NCBI GenBank assembly: GCA_963821715.1
Contig: CAWGET010000003.1
Span: 1-64,000 of the forward strand
From: CAWGET01 sp963821715
GTDB taxonomy: Bacteria; Bacteroidota; Ignavibacteria; Ignavibacteriales; Melioribacteraceae
Length of the DNA: 64,000 nt
Direction of reading: 5' to 3'
The translations under genes and the position numbers were made by a program. Position 1 is the stretch's first letter, and the number at the start of each line of letters is the position of its first letter. The notes beneath the pieces are model-generated. The model was not told the origin of the DNA and did not search any database. It saw only the letters and a list, made by a program, of their open reading frames with translations. This document shows, piece after piece, positions 42,900-52,059 of this stretch.

Positions 42900-44144
42900 A
42901 TGAAACAAAGAAGAGTCGCAATTACAGGGTTAGGTGCGCTAACACCAATTGGAAATAATGTAAAAGAATTTTGGGAAGGATTAACTTCCGGTAGAAACGG
43001 TGCAGGACCTATAACAAGATTCGATGCAACCGATTTTGATACGAAATTTGCGTGCGAAATAAAAGATTTCGACCCTCTTGATTATATCGATAAAAAGTCG
43101 GTTAGACGGATGGATCCTTATACCCGTTATGCTCTTGCTGCAAGTACGATGGCTATGGAAGATTCGAACCTTGATTTGGAGAAAGTTGATAAAGAAAGAT
43201 TTGCCGTTATATATGGAAGTGGAATAGGCGGAATGGATACATTTGAAACGCAGCATACTGCGTTTATGGAAGGAGGAGCAAAAAAAATTAGTCCTTTCTT
43301 CGTACCAATGATGATATCAGATATTGCTGCCGGACAAATTTCAATAAAGTACGGACTTAAAGGACCAAATTATGCAACCACTTCGGCATGTGCAACTTCT
43401 TCGCACGCTATAGCGGACGCATTTATACTTATTCAGAGAGGATCTGCTGATTATGCAGTTTGCGGAGGATCCGAAGCAGCAATCACTCCGATGTCTATTG
43501 GCGGCTTTAACGCCGCAAGAGCAATTAGTACTTGGAACGACAGACCGAAAGAAGCTTCACGTCCTTTCGATAAAGACCGCAATGGATTTGTAATGGGCGA
43601 AGGAGCGGGTAGTTTGATTTTGGAAGAATATGAATCCGCAAAAGCGCGGGGTGCACATATTTACGGTGAAATAGTTGGCGTTGGTATGACCGGCGATGCT
43701 TTTCATCTTACTGCTCCGGCACCATTTGGCGAAGGCGCGATGCGTTCGATGCGCGACGCCATCCGAGACGCCGGCATCAAAACTACTGATATTGATTATA
43801 TCAATGCGCATGGTACTTCCACATCACTGAATGATGTTCACGAAACTCAAGCGATAAAAAAACTCTTCGGAGATCAGGCGTATAATTTAGCAATCAGTTC
43901 AACAAAATCCATGACCGGCCATCTACTTGGTGCTGCCGGCGCTGTAGAATCCATAGCAACTGTTTTAGCATTAAAGAATGGAATCATCCCTCCGACTATC
44001 AATTTGGAAGTACCTGATCCCGAATGTGATTTGAATTATACACCAAAGGAAGCGGTACAGAAAAATATTAATTACGCTTTGTCGAATACATTTGGATTCG
44101 GAGGACATAATGCAACAATTATTTTTAAGAAGTTTACGGAATAA
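42900..44144 (+). CDS. fabF: Beta-ketoacyl-ACP synthase II
   Basis: Elongating condensing enzyme. 414 residues with nucleophile Cys164 in TTSACATSSHAI, His of NAHGTSTSLND, and His of KSMTGHLLGAAGAVE, plus the glycine-rich end SNTFGFGGHNATIIF. It is separated from acpP by the stem-loop and followed closely by rnc, the conserved order. Confidence 0.97.
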   Translation: MKQRRVAITGLGALTPIGNNVKEFWEGLTSGRNGAGPITRFDATDFDTKFACEIKDFDPLDYIDKKSVRRMDPYTRYALAASTMAMEDSNLDLEKVDKERFAVIYGSGIGGMDTFETQHTAFMEGGAKKISPFFVPMMISDIAAGQISIKYGLKGPNYATTSACATSSHAIADAFILIQRGSADYAVCGGSEAAITPMSIGGFNAARAISTWNDRPKEASRPFDKDRNGFVMGEGAGSLILEEYESAKARGAHIYGEIVGVGMTGDAFHLTAPAPFGEGAMRSMRDAIRDAGIKTTDIDYINAHGTSTSLNDVHETQAIKKLFGDQAYNLAISSTKSMTGHLLGAAGAVESIATVLALKNGIIPPTINLEVPDPECDLNYTPKEAVQKNINYALSNTFGFGGHNATIIFKKFTE

Positions 44145-44150
44145 ACACTT

Positions 44151-44933
44151 TTGATTTTAGATAAGATCAAAAAATTCTTTTCAAGTAATAAATTAAAGGA
44201 AGATAGTTTCACTTCCGAACTAATTGACAGAGAAGAATTGGAAAAAGTGATTGGGGCAAAAATTACAAATCCCAGCCTTTACGTAAAAGCTCTAACTCAC
44301 AGATCGTATCTCGACCGTTATCCCGAAATAAAAAAATCGAATGAGAGATTAGAATTCCTGGGTGATTCGGTTCTAGGTTTGATTGCGGCAGAATATCTTT
44401 TCAAGACATACAAATCGGAAGAAGAAGGGTTCCTCACAAAATCAAGATCTCTATTAGTAAATAAAGAAGCTCTTTCAAGAGCAGCCGAGTTGATGAATTT
44501 GAAAAAATATATTTTATATGAGCGGAAATTCATTAATAGTTCAGTCAGCGGATTAAAAACAATTAATGCCGACGCTCTCGAGGCTCTTATTGGCGCCGTT
44601 TATCTCGATACCGGCTTAACCGCCGCAGAAAAATTTGTAAGCAAAAAGATATTTAAACCTCTTTTAAAATCCAACATTCTGGAAAATGACAGAAATTACA
44701 AAGGTCAGCTTCTCGAGTTTGCACATTCCCTCAAAATAAAATCTCCTTATTATAAATTAATTAAAGAAGAAGGTCCGGAGCATAATAAAAAGTTTTTCAT
44801 CTCCGTTTTTATCGATGATCAACTTTATGGCGAGGGAAAGGGAAAAAATAAAAAAACCGCAGAACAACTAGCCGCAAAAATCGCATTGCAAAAATTAAAA
44901 GAAGAACATTCCAGTCAAACTAACCAGATCTAA
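44151..44933 (+). CDS. rnc: Ribonuclease III
   Basis: Double-strand-specific endoribonuclease for rRNA maturation and RNA turnover. 260 residues: the catalytic helix NERLEFLGDSVLGLI near 63 holds the metal-binding Glu and Asp; the second acidic site is DALEALIGAVYLD near 142; a double-stranded RNA-binding domain fills the C-terminus (YKGQLLEFAHSL to KKTAEQLAAKIALQKL). A TTG start follows the fabF stop by six bases. An N-terminal extension of about 25 residues precedes the usual domain. Confidence 0.96.
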   Translation: MILDKIKKFFSSNKLKEDSFTSELIDREELEKVIGAKITNPSLYVKALTHRSYLDRYPEIKKSNERLEFLGDSVLGLIAAEYLFKTYKSEEEGFLTKSRSLLVNKEALSRAAELMNLKKYILYERKFINSSVSGLKTINADALEALIGAVYLDTGLTAAEKFVSKKIFKPLLKSNILENDRNYKGQLLEFAHSLKIKSPYYKLIKEEGPEHNKKFFISVFIDDQLYGEGKGKNKKTAEQLAAKIALQKLKEEHSSQTNQI

Positions 44934-45113
44934 TTTTTTCCGCTGATTTTTCTAATCAATTATTTATATTTGATATTCATTTTAGAAGTTAGAATACTGA
45001 GGACAGAAGTCAGGAATTAAATGATAAAAACTGTTGGGCTCCGTCTTCTATTAAACAGTTAGTTATTAACAAACAAAAATATATTTTATAATAATTAAAA
45101 TTAAAAAGAGATT

Positions 45114-48008
45114 ATGAATAATTTAGAAATTACAAAACGATTTGCGGATCGGCATATCGGTCCCACGCAGAGCGAAGTTGATGAGATGGTTAGCGAACTT
45201 GGTTACAATTCTTTGGATGAATTAATCGAGAATACAATTCCGAAACAAATCCGGCTCTCGGAAAAAATGGAATTGGATGAATCGATCAGCGAATACAAAT
45301 TCATTGAAGAGTTGAAAAGCCTCTCATCCAAAAACAAAGTTTTTAAAACTTACATTGGGATGGGATATTATCCTACGATAGTTCCGGCTGTGATCCAAAG
45401 GAATATTTTGGAAAATCCGGGTTGGTATACTCAATACACGCCTTATCAGGCAGAAATATCGCAGGGAAGATTAGAAGCGCTCGTAAATTTTCAGACGATG
45501 ATTATCGATCTAACAGGACTTCCTTTAGCTAACGCTTCTCTTTTGGATGAAGCAACAGCAGCGGCTGAAGCAATGTCGATGTTTTATTCTTTACGCAAAG
45601 GGAATAAAAAAGAAGCCAATGTTTTCTTTGTGTCTAAAGATATCTTCCCGCAAACACTCGATGTGCTGAAAACAAGGGCTTATCCTTTAGGAATTGAAAT
45701 TCGAATTGGAGATCATCGCGAAGTTGAATTAAGCGACGATATTTTCGGAATTCTCGTTCAATATCCCGCCGCTTCAGGAGAAGTTTACGATTACGAAAAT
45801 TTATTCAAGCAAGCAGAAGAAAAAAATATTTACCGGACTGTCGCTGCTGACATTATGAGTCTGGCGCTGCTAAAAGCTCCAAGTGAATTCGGAGCAGACT
45901 GTGTTGTCGGCAATACGCAGAGGTTTGGTGTGCCGATGGGATTCGGCGGACCTCATGCGGCTTACTTTGCCACAAAAGAAGAATATAAAAGACAAATTCC
46001 CGGAAGAATTATCGGAGTGTCGATCGATTCGCACGGGAATAATGCTTACAGAATGGCGCTGCAAACCCGCGAACAGCACATCAAACGCGAACGAGCTACA
46101 AGCAACATCTGCACAGCTCAGGTTTTATTGGCGATAATGGCAGGAATGTATGCCGTTTATCACGGACCGAACGGAATAAAAAATATTGCCAGGAGAATAA
46201 ATAACTTAACAAAAGTTTTAAACTCAGGAATTTCCGCGCTTGACTTTGAACAATTGAATAAAAATTACTTCGATACTCTCAGAGTAAAAATTGATTCGGA
46301 TGAAATTCTTCGCTCGATAAAAGAAAAAGCTTTGAGTAAAGAAATCAATCTGAATTATTTTTCAAAAGGAGAAGTCGGAATTTCAATATCTGAAATCACT
46401 GAGTTGGAAGAGATACAAAATATTCTCGATATTTTTTCGGAAGCCGGAAAGAAAAATCATATTAGCATAAATGATCACCTGAACATTTCTTCAAATTCTT
46501 TCCCAGAGGAATTGGAAAGAAAATCCGAATTCTTAACTCATCCGGTTTTTAATTCGTTTCATTCGGAAACTGAAATGCTCCGTTATATGAAACGGCTTGA
46601 ACGCAAAGATCTTTCGTTGACTACTTCAATGATTCCGCTCGGTTCCTGCACGATGAAACTGAACGCTACAACTGAAATGCTCGGAATTTCCTGGCGTGAA
46701 TTTGCGTCGGTTCATCCGTTCGCTCCGAAAGATCAGGTTGAAGGATATTACGATCTGTTTGAGAAGCTGGAAAATCAATTAAAAAGAATTACAGGATTTC
46801 CCGGCGTTTCTCTTCAGCCTAATTCCGGCGCACAAGGAGAATACACAGGTTTGATGGTAATAAAAGAATATCAGAAAAAAAACGGCGGCGGACATAGAAA
46901 TATTGTGTTAATCCCATCTTCGGCTCATGGCACAAATCCAGCGAGCGCAGTAATGGCGGGGAACAAAGTAGTAATCGTTAAGGTTGACGATAACGGATAT
47001 ATTGAATTTTCCGATCTTAAAGCGAAAGCGGAACAGCATAAAGAAAATCTTTCGGCGTTGATGATAACATATCCTTCCACTGCGGGAGTTTTTGAAGAAG
47101 AAGTGAAGGATATCTGCGATGTAATTCATCAAAATGGCGGAATGGTTTACATGGACGGAGCGAATATGAACGCGCAGGTCGGGTTGACGAACCCGAAAAT
47201 CATTGGCGCGGATGTAGTTCATCTTAATTTACACAAGACTTTTACCATACCGCACGGCGGCGGCGGACCGGGAATGGGACCGATTGCCGTTGCAGATCAT
47301 TTGGTAGATTATTTACCGAATCATCCGGTAATAAATATTGGGACGGAAAAATCTATGAGCGCTGTTTCGGCGGCTCCATGGGGAAGTGCAAGCATTCTTA
47401 TTATTTCCTATGCATACATAAAAATGATGGGAAGCGAAGGATTAAAAAAAGCTACTGAAGTTGCGATACTTAACGCCAATTATATAAAAGGTAAATTGGA
47501 AAAATATTATCCGGTTCTTTATACCGCGAAAAACAATACCAACGCTCACGAGCTTATCTTTGATACGCGAGATTTTAAAAACAGCGCGAACATCGAAGTC
47601 GAAGATATTGCTAAAAGGCTAATGGATTATGGTTACCATGCTCCGACTGTTTCTTTCCCCGTTGCCGGAACGCTAATGGTGGAACCGACGGAAAGCGAAT
47701 CGAAAGCAGAACTCGACCGTTTCTGCGATGCGATGATCTCTATAAGAAAAGAGATTGAAGAGATTGAAAACGGAAGTTCGGACAAAGAAGATAATGTCTT
47801 GAAAAACGCGCCGCATACAGCGCAGGATGTAGTCTCAGACGAGTGGAATCATAATTACAGCAGAACCAAAGCTGCTTATCCGCTTAGCTGGGTTAAGGAA
47901 AATAAGTTCTGGGTCAGCGTAGGGCGAGTTAATAATGCTTACGGCGATAGAAATTTAGTCTGCAGTTGTCTTCCGGTTGATGAATACGAAGAAGAAACGG
48001 TAATGTGA
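45114..48008 (+). CDS. gcvP: Glycine dehydrogenase (decarboxylating), P-protein
   Basis: PLP enzyme of the glycine cleavage system: decarboxylates glycine and passes the aminomethyl group to the lipoyl arm of the H-protein. At 964 residues it is the fused single-chain form. The start has FADRHIGPTQSEVDEM, the middle SMIPLGSCTMKLNATTEM, and the PLP lysine lies in HLNLHKTFTIPHGGGGPG near 705. gcvT and gcvH are not adjacent. No glycine riboswitch was recognised in the 180 bases upstream. Confidence 0.97.
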   Translation: MNNLEITKRFADRHIGPTQSEVDEMVSELGYNSLDELIENTIPKQIRLSEKMELDESISEYKFIEELKSLSSKNKVFKTYIGMGYYPTIVPAVIQRNILENPGWYTQYTPYQAEISQGRLEALVNFQTMIIDLTGLPLANASLLDEATAAAEAMSMFYSLRKGNKKEANVFFVSKDIFPQTLDVLKTRAYPLGIEIRIGDHREVELSDDIFGILVQYPAASGEVYDYENLFKQAEEKNIYRTVAADIMSLALLKAPSEFGADCVVGNTQRFGVPMGFGGPHAAYFATKEEYKRQIPGRIIGVSIDSHGNNAYRMALQTREQHIKRERATSNICTAQVLLAIMAGMYAVYHGPNGIKNIARRINNLTKVLNSGISALDFEQLNKNYFDTLRVKIDSDEILRSIKEKALSKEINLNYFSKGEVGISISEITELEEIQNILDIFSEAGKKNHISINDHLNISSNSFPEELERKSEFLTHPVFNSFHSETEMLRYMKRLERKDLSLTTSMIPLGSCTMKLNATTEMLGISWREFASVHPFAPKDQVEGYYDLFEKLENQLKRITGFPGVSLQPNSGAQGEYTGLMVIKEYQKKNGGGHRNIVLIPSSAHGTNPASAVMAGNKVVIVKVDDNGYIEFSDLKAKAEQHKENLSALMITYPSTAGVFEEEVKDICDVIHQNGGMVYMDGANMNAQVGLTNPKIIGADVVHLNLHKTFTIPHGGGGPGMGPIAVADHLVDYLPNHPVINIGTEKSMSAVSAAPWGSASILIISYAYIKMMGSEGLKKATEVAILNANYIKGKLEKYYPVLYTAKNNTNAHELIFDTRDFKNSANIEVEDIAKRLMDYGYHAPTVSFPVAGTLMVEPTESESKAELDRFCDAMISIRKEIEEIENGSSDKEDNVLKNAPHTAQDVVSDEWNHNYSRTKAAYPLSWVKENKFWVSVGRVNNAYGDRNLVCSCLPVDEYEEETVM

Positions 48009-48415
48009 TGGACGGATTAAAAGAAATTTGCAATATACTTAAAACTTCCAAAACCATTGCCGTCGTCGGCATTTCGAGAAGACCTTTCAGTACCAGCAGA
48101 AATATCGCCGATTATCTGGTATCGCTTGGATACGATGTTGTAGGTGTAAATCCGAATCAATCGTTTACCGACGCGGACGGAATAAAAGTTTACAATAATC
48201 TTTCCGAGATTCCTTCCGATATTGATATAGTGAATGTTTTCAGGCGTTCTGAAGATATTCCGGAATTGATACCGGATATTCTTCAAAAGAAACCAAAAAC
48301 AGTTTGGCTGCAGCAGGGAATTAGGAACGATGAAGCGGTAAAACCATTGGAAGATAATGGAATTTTTGTAATTCAGGATAAGTGCATTTCTGTTTATTCA
48401 AATTATTGTGGATAA
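48008..48415 (+). CDS. CoA-binding domain protein (YccU-like)
   Basis: A 135-residue Rossmann-fold protein of the CoA-binding family: TIAVVGISRRPFSTSRNIADYL near 15, VVGVNPNQ near 44, DIVNVFRRSEDIPELI near 75, KTVWLQQGIRND near 98 and a terminal QDKCISV. Ligand binding is known for relatives; the cellular role is not established. The ATG overlaps the gcvP stop (TGATG); a GTG one codon earlier is an alternative start. Confidence 0.87.
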   Translation: MDGLKEICNILKTSKTIAVVGISRRPFSTSRNIADYLVSLGYDVVGVNPNQSFTDADGIKVYNNLSEIPSDIDIVNVFRRSEDIPELIPDILQKKPKTVWLQQGIRNDEAVKPLEDNGIFVIQDKCISVYSNYCG

Positions 48416-48419
48416 AAAT

Positions 48420-48442
48420 AAGGGTGGATTATATCCGCCCTT
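48420..48442 (+). terminator. Stem-loop after the gcvP unit
   Basis: AAGGGTGG (48420-48427) pairs with CCGCCCTT (48435-48442) around a seven-base loop, with one G-U pair. The T tail is weak, so termination is only possible. Confidence 0.4.
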
Positions 48443-48498
48443 ATCATTTCGAAAATATATTAATCTATGCAGCTTTAATATTTATATCCCGGTTAAGG

Positions 48499-49812
48499 AT
48501 GAAATTCATCATACTATTATTTTTACTTACTTCCTCCTCTATATTTGCGCAAGAATTTATTCATGTGGATTCGAGTGAGATATCTATCGATTCGATACGA
48601 ATATCGGGTAATGAGCTTACAAAGGATTTTATTATTCTGCGCGAGTTAACTTTTTCCGAAGGAGGAGTTGTTGATTCGGCATCTCTGGATTTTAACCGTG
48701 AAAGAATTTACAGTCTCGGTTTATTTAATCAGGTGGATTTTAATATTATTCAAAAGGAAGAAAATAATATTCTGCAAATTAATGTTGAGGAGTCATGGTA
48801 TTTTTATCCACTTCCTTTTTTGGATTTTGAGGAAGAAAATTTTGGCCGCGCAACTTACGGTTTAGCTCTTATCTATAAAAACTTCCGCGGTAGAAATGAG
48901 GAGATTGCTTCGGTCTTCAAACTTGGTTACGACCCTGCATTTTCAATGAATTATTATAATCCTCTAATAACAGAAAAAAGCGGATTAACGGGACAGGTTG
49001 GTTTTTCGCTGCAGACTATTCAAAATAAAAGTACAACTGCCGCTATTATAAATCAAGCGGACTTTGAGTATAAAGCCGTATCATTCAATTTAGGAGCAGG
49101 GAAGAGGATAAATCTTTTTAATTCGGTTTTCCTATCTTCCGGATTTACTTATGTCGATCTTCCACCGGATGTATTGGATATACTTTCAGCTTCGCGGAAA
49201 GGAATTGATAGAATAATCTTTTCTTCAATAAATTATACTTTTGACTCGAGAGATTTAAAGCAGTTTCCGCAGGAAGGATTTTTCTTCTCTACAAATTTTA
49301 CTCATAAAGGATTCAACTTAGAGAATATAAACTACAACATAATAAATTTGGATTTCCGGGAATATTATAAAGTAACGCCGAAGTTAGCAACAAAATGGCG
49401 TCTGGCAATGCGGCATACATTCGGGAAATATGTTCCTTACTACGATTATTCATATCTCGGTTATAGCGAAATTGTGCGCGGATACAAAGACAAGGAACGT
49501 GAAGGAAATAATTTGCTTATCGGCTCTGTCGAACTTCGTTATCCAATAATTTCCGAATGGAATCTCAGTTTCTCAATTCCGTTGATACCCAAAAGTTTAA
49601 CTTCCTACCGAATTGCAATTTTTATAAAGGGGTTCGCGGACGCAGGATCGACATTTAATAACCGGCAAAGAATTGACTTAAAAAAATTTGATTCCGGTTA
49701 TGGAATGGGCTTAACTTTTTTGGTTCTGCCTTATAATGCTTTAAGAATTGAATATGCTTTTAATGATTTTGGAAAAGGGGAATTACTAATTGGAACAGGA
49801 TTTTCTTTCTAA
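48499..49812 (+). CDS. Omp85/BamA-family outer membrane protein (single POTRA)
   Basis: A 437-residue outer membrane protein with a signal peptide (KFIILLFLLTSSSIFAQ), one POTRA domain (SIRISGNELTKDFIILREL to ILQINVEE) and a 16-strand barrel region. The lid-lock motif VRGY is present in EIVRGYKDKEREG, and the C-terminus ends with aromatic Phe (GTGFSF). With a single POTRA it is shorter than BamA and resembles small Omp85 members such as TamA-like or patatin-free forms; it may insert or export proteins. ATG 48499 is preferred because it starts the signal peptide after AAGG; an open frame extends upstream. Confidence 0.85.
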   Translation: MKFIILLFLLTSSSIFAQEFIHVDSSEISIDSIRISGNELTKDFIILRELTFSEGGVVDSASLDFNRERIYSLGLFNQVDFNIIQKEENNILQINVEESWYFYPLPFLDFEEENFGRATYGLALIYKNFRGRNEEIASVFKLGYDPAFSMNYYNPLITEKSGLTGQVGFSLQTIQNKSTTAAIINQADFEYKAVSFNLGAGKRINLFNSVFLSSGFTYVDLPPDVLDILSASRKGIDRIIFSSINYTFDSRDLKQFPQEGFFFSTNFTHKGFNLENINYNIINLDFREYYKVTPKLATKWRLAMRHTFGKYVPYYDYSYLGYSEIVRGYKDKEREGNNLLIGSVELRYPIISEWNLSFSIPLIPKSLTSYRIAIFIKGFADAGSTFNNRQRIDLKKFDSGYGMGLTFLVLPYNALRIEYAFNDFGKGELLIGTGFSF

Positions 49813-50509
49813 CGCGGAATTATATTTTTCCAACCGGATTGACGAGAAGCAAAGTCTTGCTATTGTTGAAGACTTAGAAGCGAAACATATCTCAAAAGTG
49901 ATGCGCCATTCAGTAGGCGATGAATTAAATATCACAAACGGGAAAGGCGAAATATTTAAAACCGAAATCATAGAGACAGATAAGAAAAATATTTTTTGCC
50001 GGATTCTTAAAAAGCAAATCTATTTGGAAGAGTTTCCATCATCCATTTTTTGCCTGCCGAGAATGAAGAACAACGATAGATTTGAATTTGCATTGGAAAA
50101 ATGCGTCGAACTCGGAATCACAAACTTCATTGTATATCAAGCTGATAGAAGCATAGCCAAAGGAGAAAAAATTGAACGTTGGATGAAAGTTGCTCAATCG
50201 GCCATGAAACAGTCGCTTAGAAGTTATTTGCCGAAGATAGAATTTGAAAAATCTTTAAAAGGAATTTCAAACAGGGAAGGTAAGAAAGTTATTCTCGAAC
50301 AAAATTCAAAAATAAATTTTATGGGTTTTTTAAGGACCGACGAATTTATCTCATCTGAAAAAAAATATTTTATATTTGGGCCGGAAGGCGGATTAACTTC
50401 GGAAGAATTGGATTTGGCGAACAATTCAATTAAGCTCCGTCTGACCGGAAACAGATTGAGAGCAGAAACGGCAATAATATCGGCAGCGTCGGCGATCGCG
50501 CAAAGATAA
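49790..50509 (+). CDS. rsmE: 16S rRNA m3U1498 methyltransferase
   Basis: SPOUT-class enzyme that methylates U1498 of 16S rRNA with SAM. 239 residues: N-terminal PUA-like domain (AKHISKVMRHSVGDEL), then the knotted domain with FIFGPEGGLTSEEL near 190 and RLTGNRLRAETAIISA near 215, the SAM-binding loop. The TTG start overlaps the end of the Omp85 gene by 23 bases. Confidence 0.95.
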   Translation: MEQDFLSNAELYFSNRIDEKQSLAIVEDLEAKHISKVMRHSVGDELNITNGKGEIFKTEIIETDKKNIFCRILKKQIYLEEFPSSIFCLPRMKNNDRFEFALEKCVELGITNFIVYQADRSIAKGEKIERWMKVAQSAMKQSLRSYLPKIEFEKSLKGISNREGKKVILEQNSKINFMGFLRTDEFISSEKKYFIFGPEGGLTSEELDLANNSIKLRLTGNRLRAETAIISAASAIAQR

Positions 50510-50537
50510 AGATGATAAAATAAAATGGAATTTCAAT

Positions 50538-50814
50538 TTATTTATCATCATAATGACCCCAAAAAGAGAGTATTAGAACAACAAATTTTTTTGTTGAATT
50601 CTTATATGAGTCTATGCTTATTTGTAATTCTTCTTGACCAAGTTGGCGTTCCATAATGTTTGAGTATTTTAGGTTTTCCAGTTCCTGTTTTGGGGTGTTC
50701 TCTTAGTTCATTTAAAAGTTTGTCAATTTTAATAAGAATTCTTTTATCGCCTGAGAATTTGTGCTTTTCAATATCTGCTTCTGCTTCGGGTGTTAATTCA
50801 ATTGAGTAGCTCAT
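50538..50814 (-). pseudogene. YoeB/RelE-family toxin, disrupted
   Basis: Toxin of the second toxin-antitoxin pair. The frame from 50814 reads SYSIELTPEAEADIEKHKFS, HPKTGTGKPKILKHYGTPTW and SRRITNKHRLI, then stops at TAA. The missing end is found in another frame: FVVLILSFWGHYDDK, stopping at 50538. A loss of two bases in an ATAT repeat (CTCATATAAG) explains the break; restored, the protein has about 92 residues and the conserved HRL-Y and terminal GHY of YoeB-type ribosome-dependent ribonucleases. The lost GHY end carries catalytic residues, so the short product would be inactive. Confidence 0.75.
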
Positions 50815-51035
50815 AAACCTAAGAATTCTTTTTGCTTATTTTTCTGAAGGGATTTTGCGTATCCCTTTTCTGCTTGCTCTATTGATTTGTCAATTTTTTT
50901 GTAAAATTCATCTTCAGTTAAAAGGGTATTATCGATAGACTTTTTCACTTCAAATTGAATTTTCATTTCTGCAAGCAAGGATTTTATCAGAGATTTCTGC
51001 TGTTCGTTTTTGGGGTAAATTGTTATACTTTCCAT
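50811..51035 (-). CDS. Antitoxin of the YoeB-like toxin
   Basis: A 74-residue, lysine- and glutamate-rich protein located directly before the toxin gene with a four-base overlap. It starts MESITIYPKNEQQKSLIKSLLAEMKI and has a helical tail with DKSIEQAEKGYAKSLQKN. Short antitoxins of this shape (DUF2683/StbD-like) pair with RelE/YoeB toxins in Bacteroidota. No DNA-binding motif is obvious. The call rests mainly on context. Confidence 0.7.
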   Translation of the reverse strand: MESITIYPKNEQQKSLIKSLLAEMKIQFEVKKSIDNTLLTEDEFYKKIDKSIEQAEKGYAKSLQKNKQKEFLGL

Positions 51036-51234
51036 AATTAATAATACTTAGGTTGTTGATATATAATAAGATACAAAAATTTTTAATTTGAAGCTCTTGA
51101 AATAAATATTCAACGGGTGACATTGTGCCGAAATGATAATAAGTAAAAAAATTATTTACTAAAAAATAAAATGCCTGGTTGATGAGAATAAAGGTTCTTC
51201 CGAAAAAAAATTAAATAATATTTATCATAATTGA

Positions 51235-52059
51235 TTATATAAATTCTATCGTCTTTTTAATTAGTCTTTCAAATTTATCTTTAGCTTCGTTTGCGGTTTC
51301 TATTACTTCATTGTGCGAAAGTTTGGATGAAGAAATTCCGGCGGCGTAATTTGTAATAAGAGATATTGCCGCAACTTCCATTCCGAGTGCGGCGGCGAAA
51401 AGTGCTTCGTGAACGGTGGACATTCCCACAGCGTCTCCACCGCTTAGCCCAATCATCTTAATTTCAGCAGGTGTTTCGTAGCTCGGCCCTTTAACAAACC
51501 AGTAAACTCCCTCGCGTAAATTTATTTTTTCGTCAAGAGCGGCTTGTTTAATGGCTGAATTTATTTCCTGAGAAGGAAAATTAAGAAATCTATTTTTTTG
51601 TTCAATTGACGAGACGCCAATCAATTCCGTCAACTCCTTTTTTACGTTTATAGAATTGAAAGAAACGTTCAGCATAAGATCGCCGGGGTTAAAAATTTTA
51701 TTTATTCCACCGGCTGCATTTGTCAATATAATTTTTTTACAGCTTAATTTATTAGCGATCAACACGGGTAGCAAACTTTCGCTTAGCGAATAGCCTTCGT
51801 AAAGATGAAGACGTCCCTGAAATAGAATAACATTTCGATCCTGGTATTTTCCGAAATGAATAAATCCTTTATGTCCCTGAACGGTCGAACTTGGATAACC
51901 GGAAATATCAGAGGTCTGGATTGATTTTACGATTTTGATGCTTTCCGTAAAATCACCGAGTCCGCTGCCAAGTACCAGCGCCAGATCAGGAATGAACTCA
52001 ATTTCTCTTTTTAGATGATCGTATATGTTTTTAAACTGAGCGTCAAAGTTTTTCATCAA
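51235..52059 (-). CDS. punA: Purine-nucleoside phosphorylase (type I)
   Basis: Splits inosine, guanosine and their deoxy forms with phosphate into base and (deoxy)ribose 1-phosphate. 274 residues, the trimeric PNP class: LVLGSGLGDF near 29, FQGRLHLYEGYS near 80, LTNAAGGINK near 112, VKGPSYETPAE near 188 and GGDAVGMSTVHEALFAA near 206. It is the last gene of the salvage operon cdd-tdk-transporter-punA and overlaps the transporter gene by four bases. Confidence 0.95.
   Translation of the reverse strand: MMKNFDAQFKNIYDHLKREIEFIPDLALVLGSGLGDFTESIKIVKSIQTSDISGYPSSTVQGHKGFIHFGKYQDRNVILFQGRLHLYEGYSLSESLLPVLIANKLSCKKIILTNAAGGINKIFNPGDLMLNVSFNSINVKKELTELIGVSSIEQKNRFLNFPSQEINSAIKQAALDEKINLREGVYWFVKGPSYETPAEIKMIGLSGGDAVGMSTVHEALFAAALGMEVAAISLITNYAAGISSSKLSHNEVIETANEAKDKFERLIKKTIEFI

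Noticed and set aside
44990..45030. Repeat-like text with GAAGTTAG and GAAGTCAG before gcvP
   Set aside because: Only short similar words, no palindrome or second full copy in the window.
44934..45113. Glycine riboswitch before gcvP
   Set aside because: No paired aptamer-like GGAGAG/CACCGAAGG-type segments were recognised in these AT-rich bases.
46908..47222. Open frame on the minus strand inside gcvP
   Set aside because: The plus strand is a fully conserved P-protein; the minus frame is a by-product.
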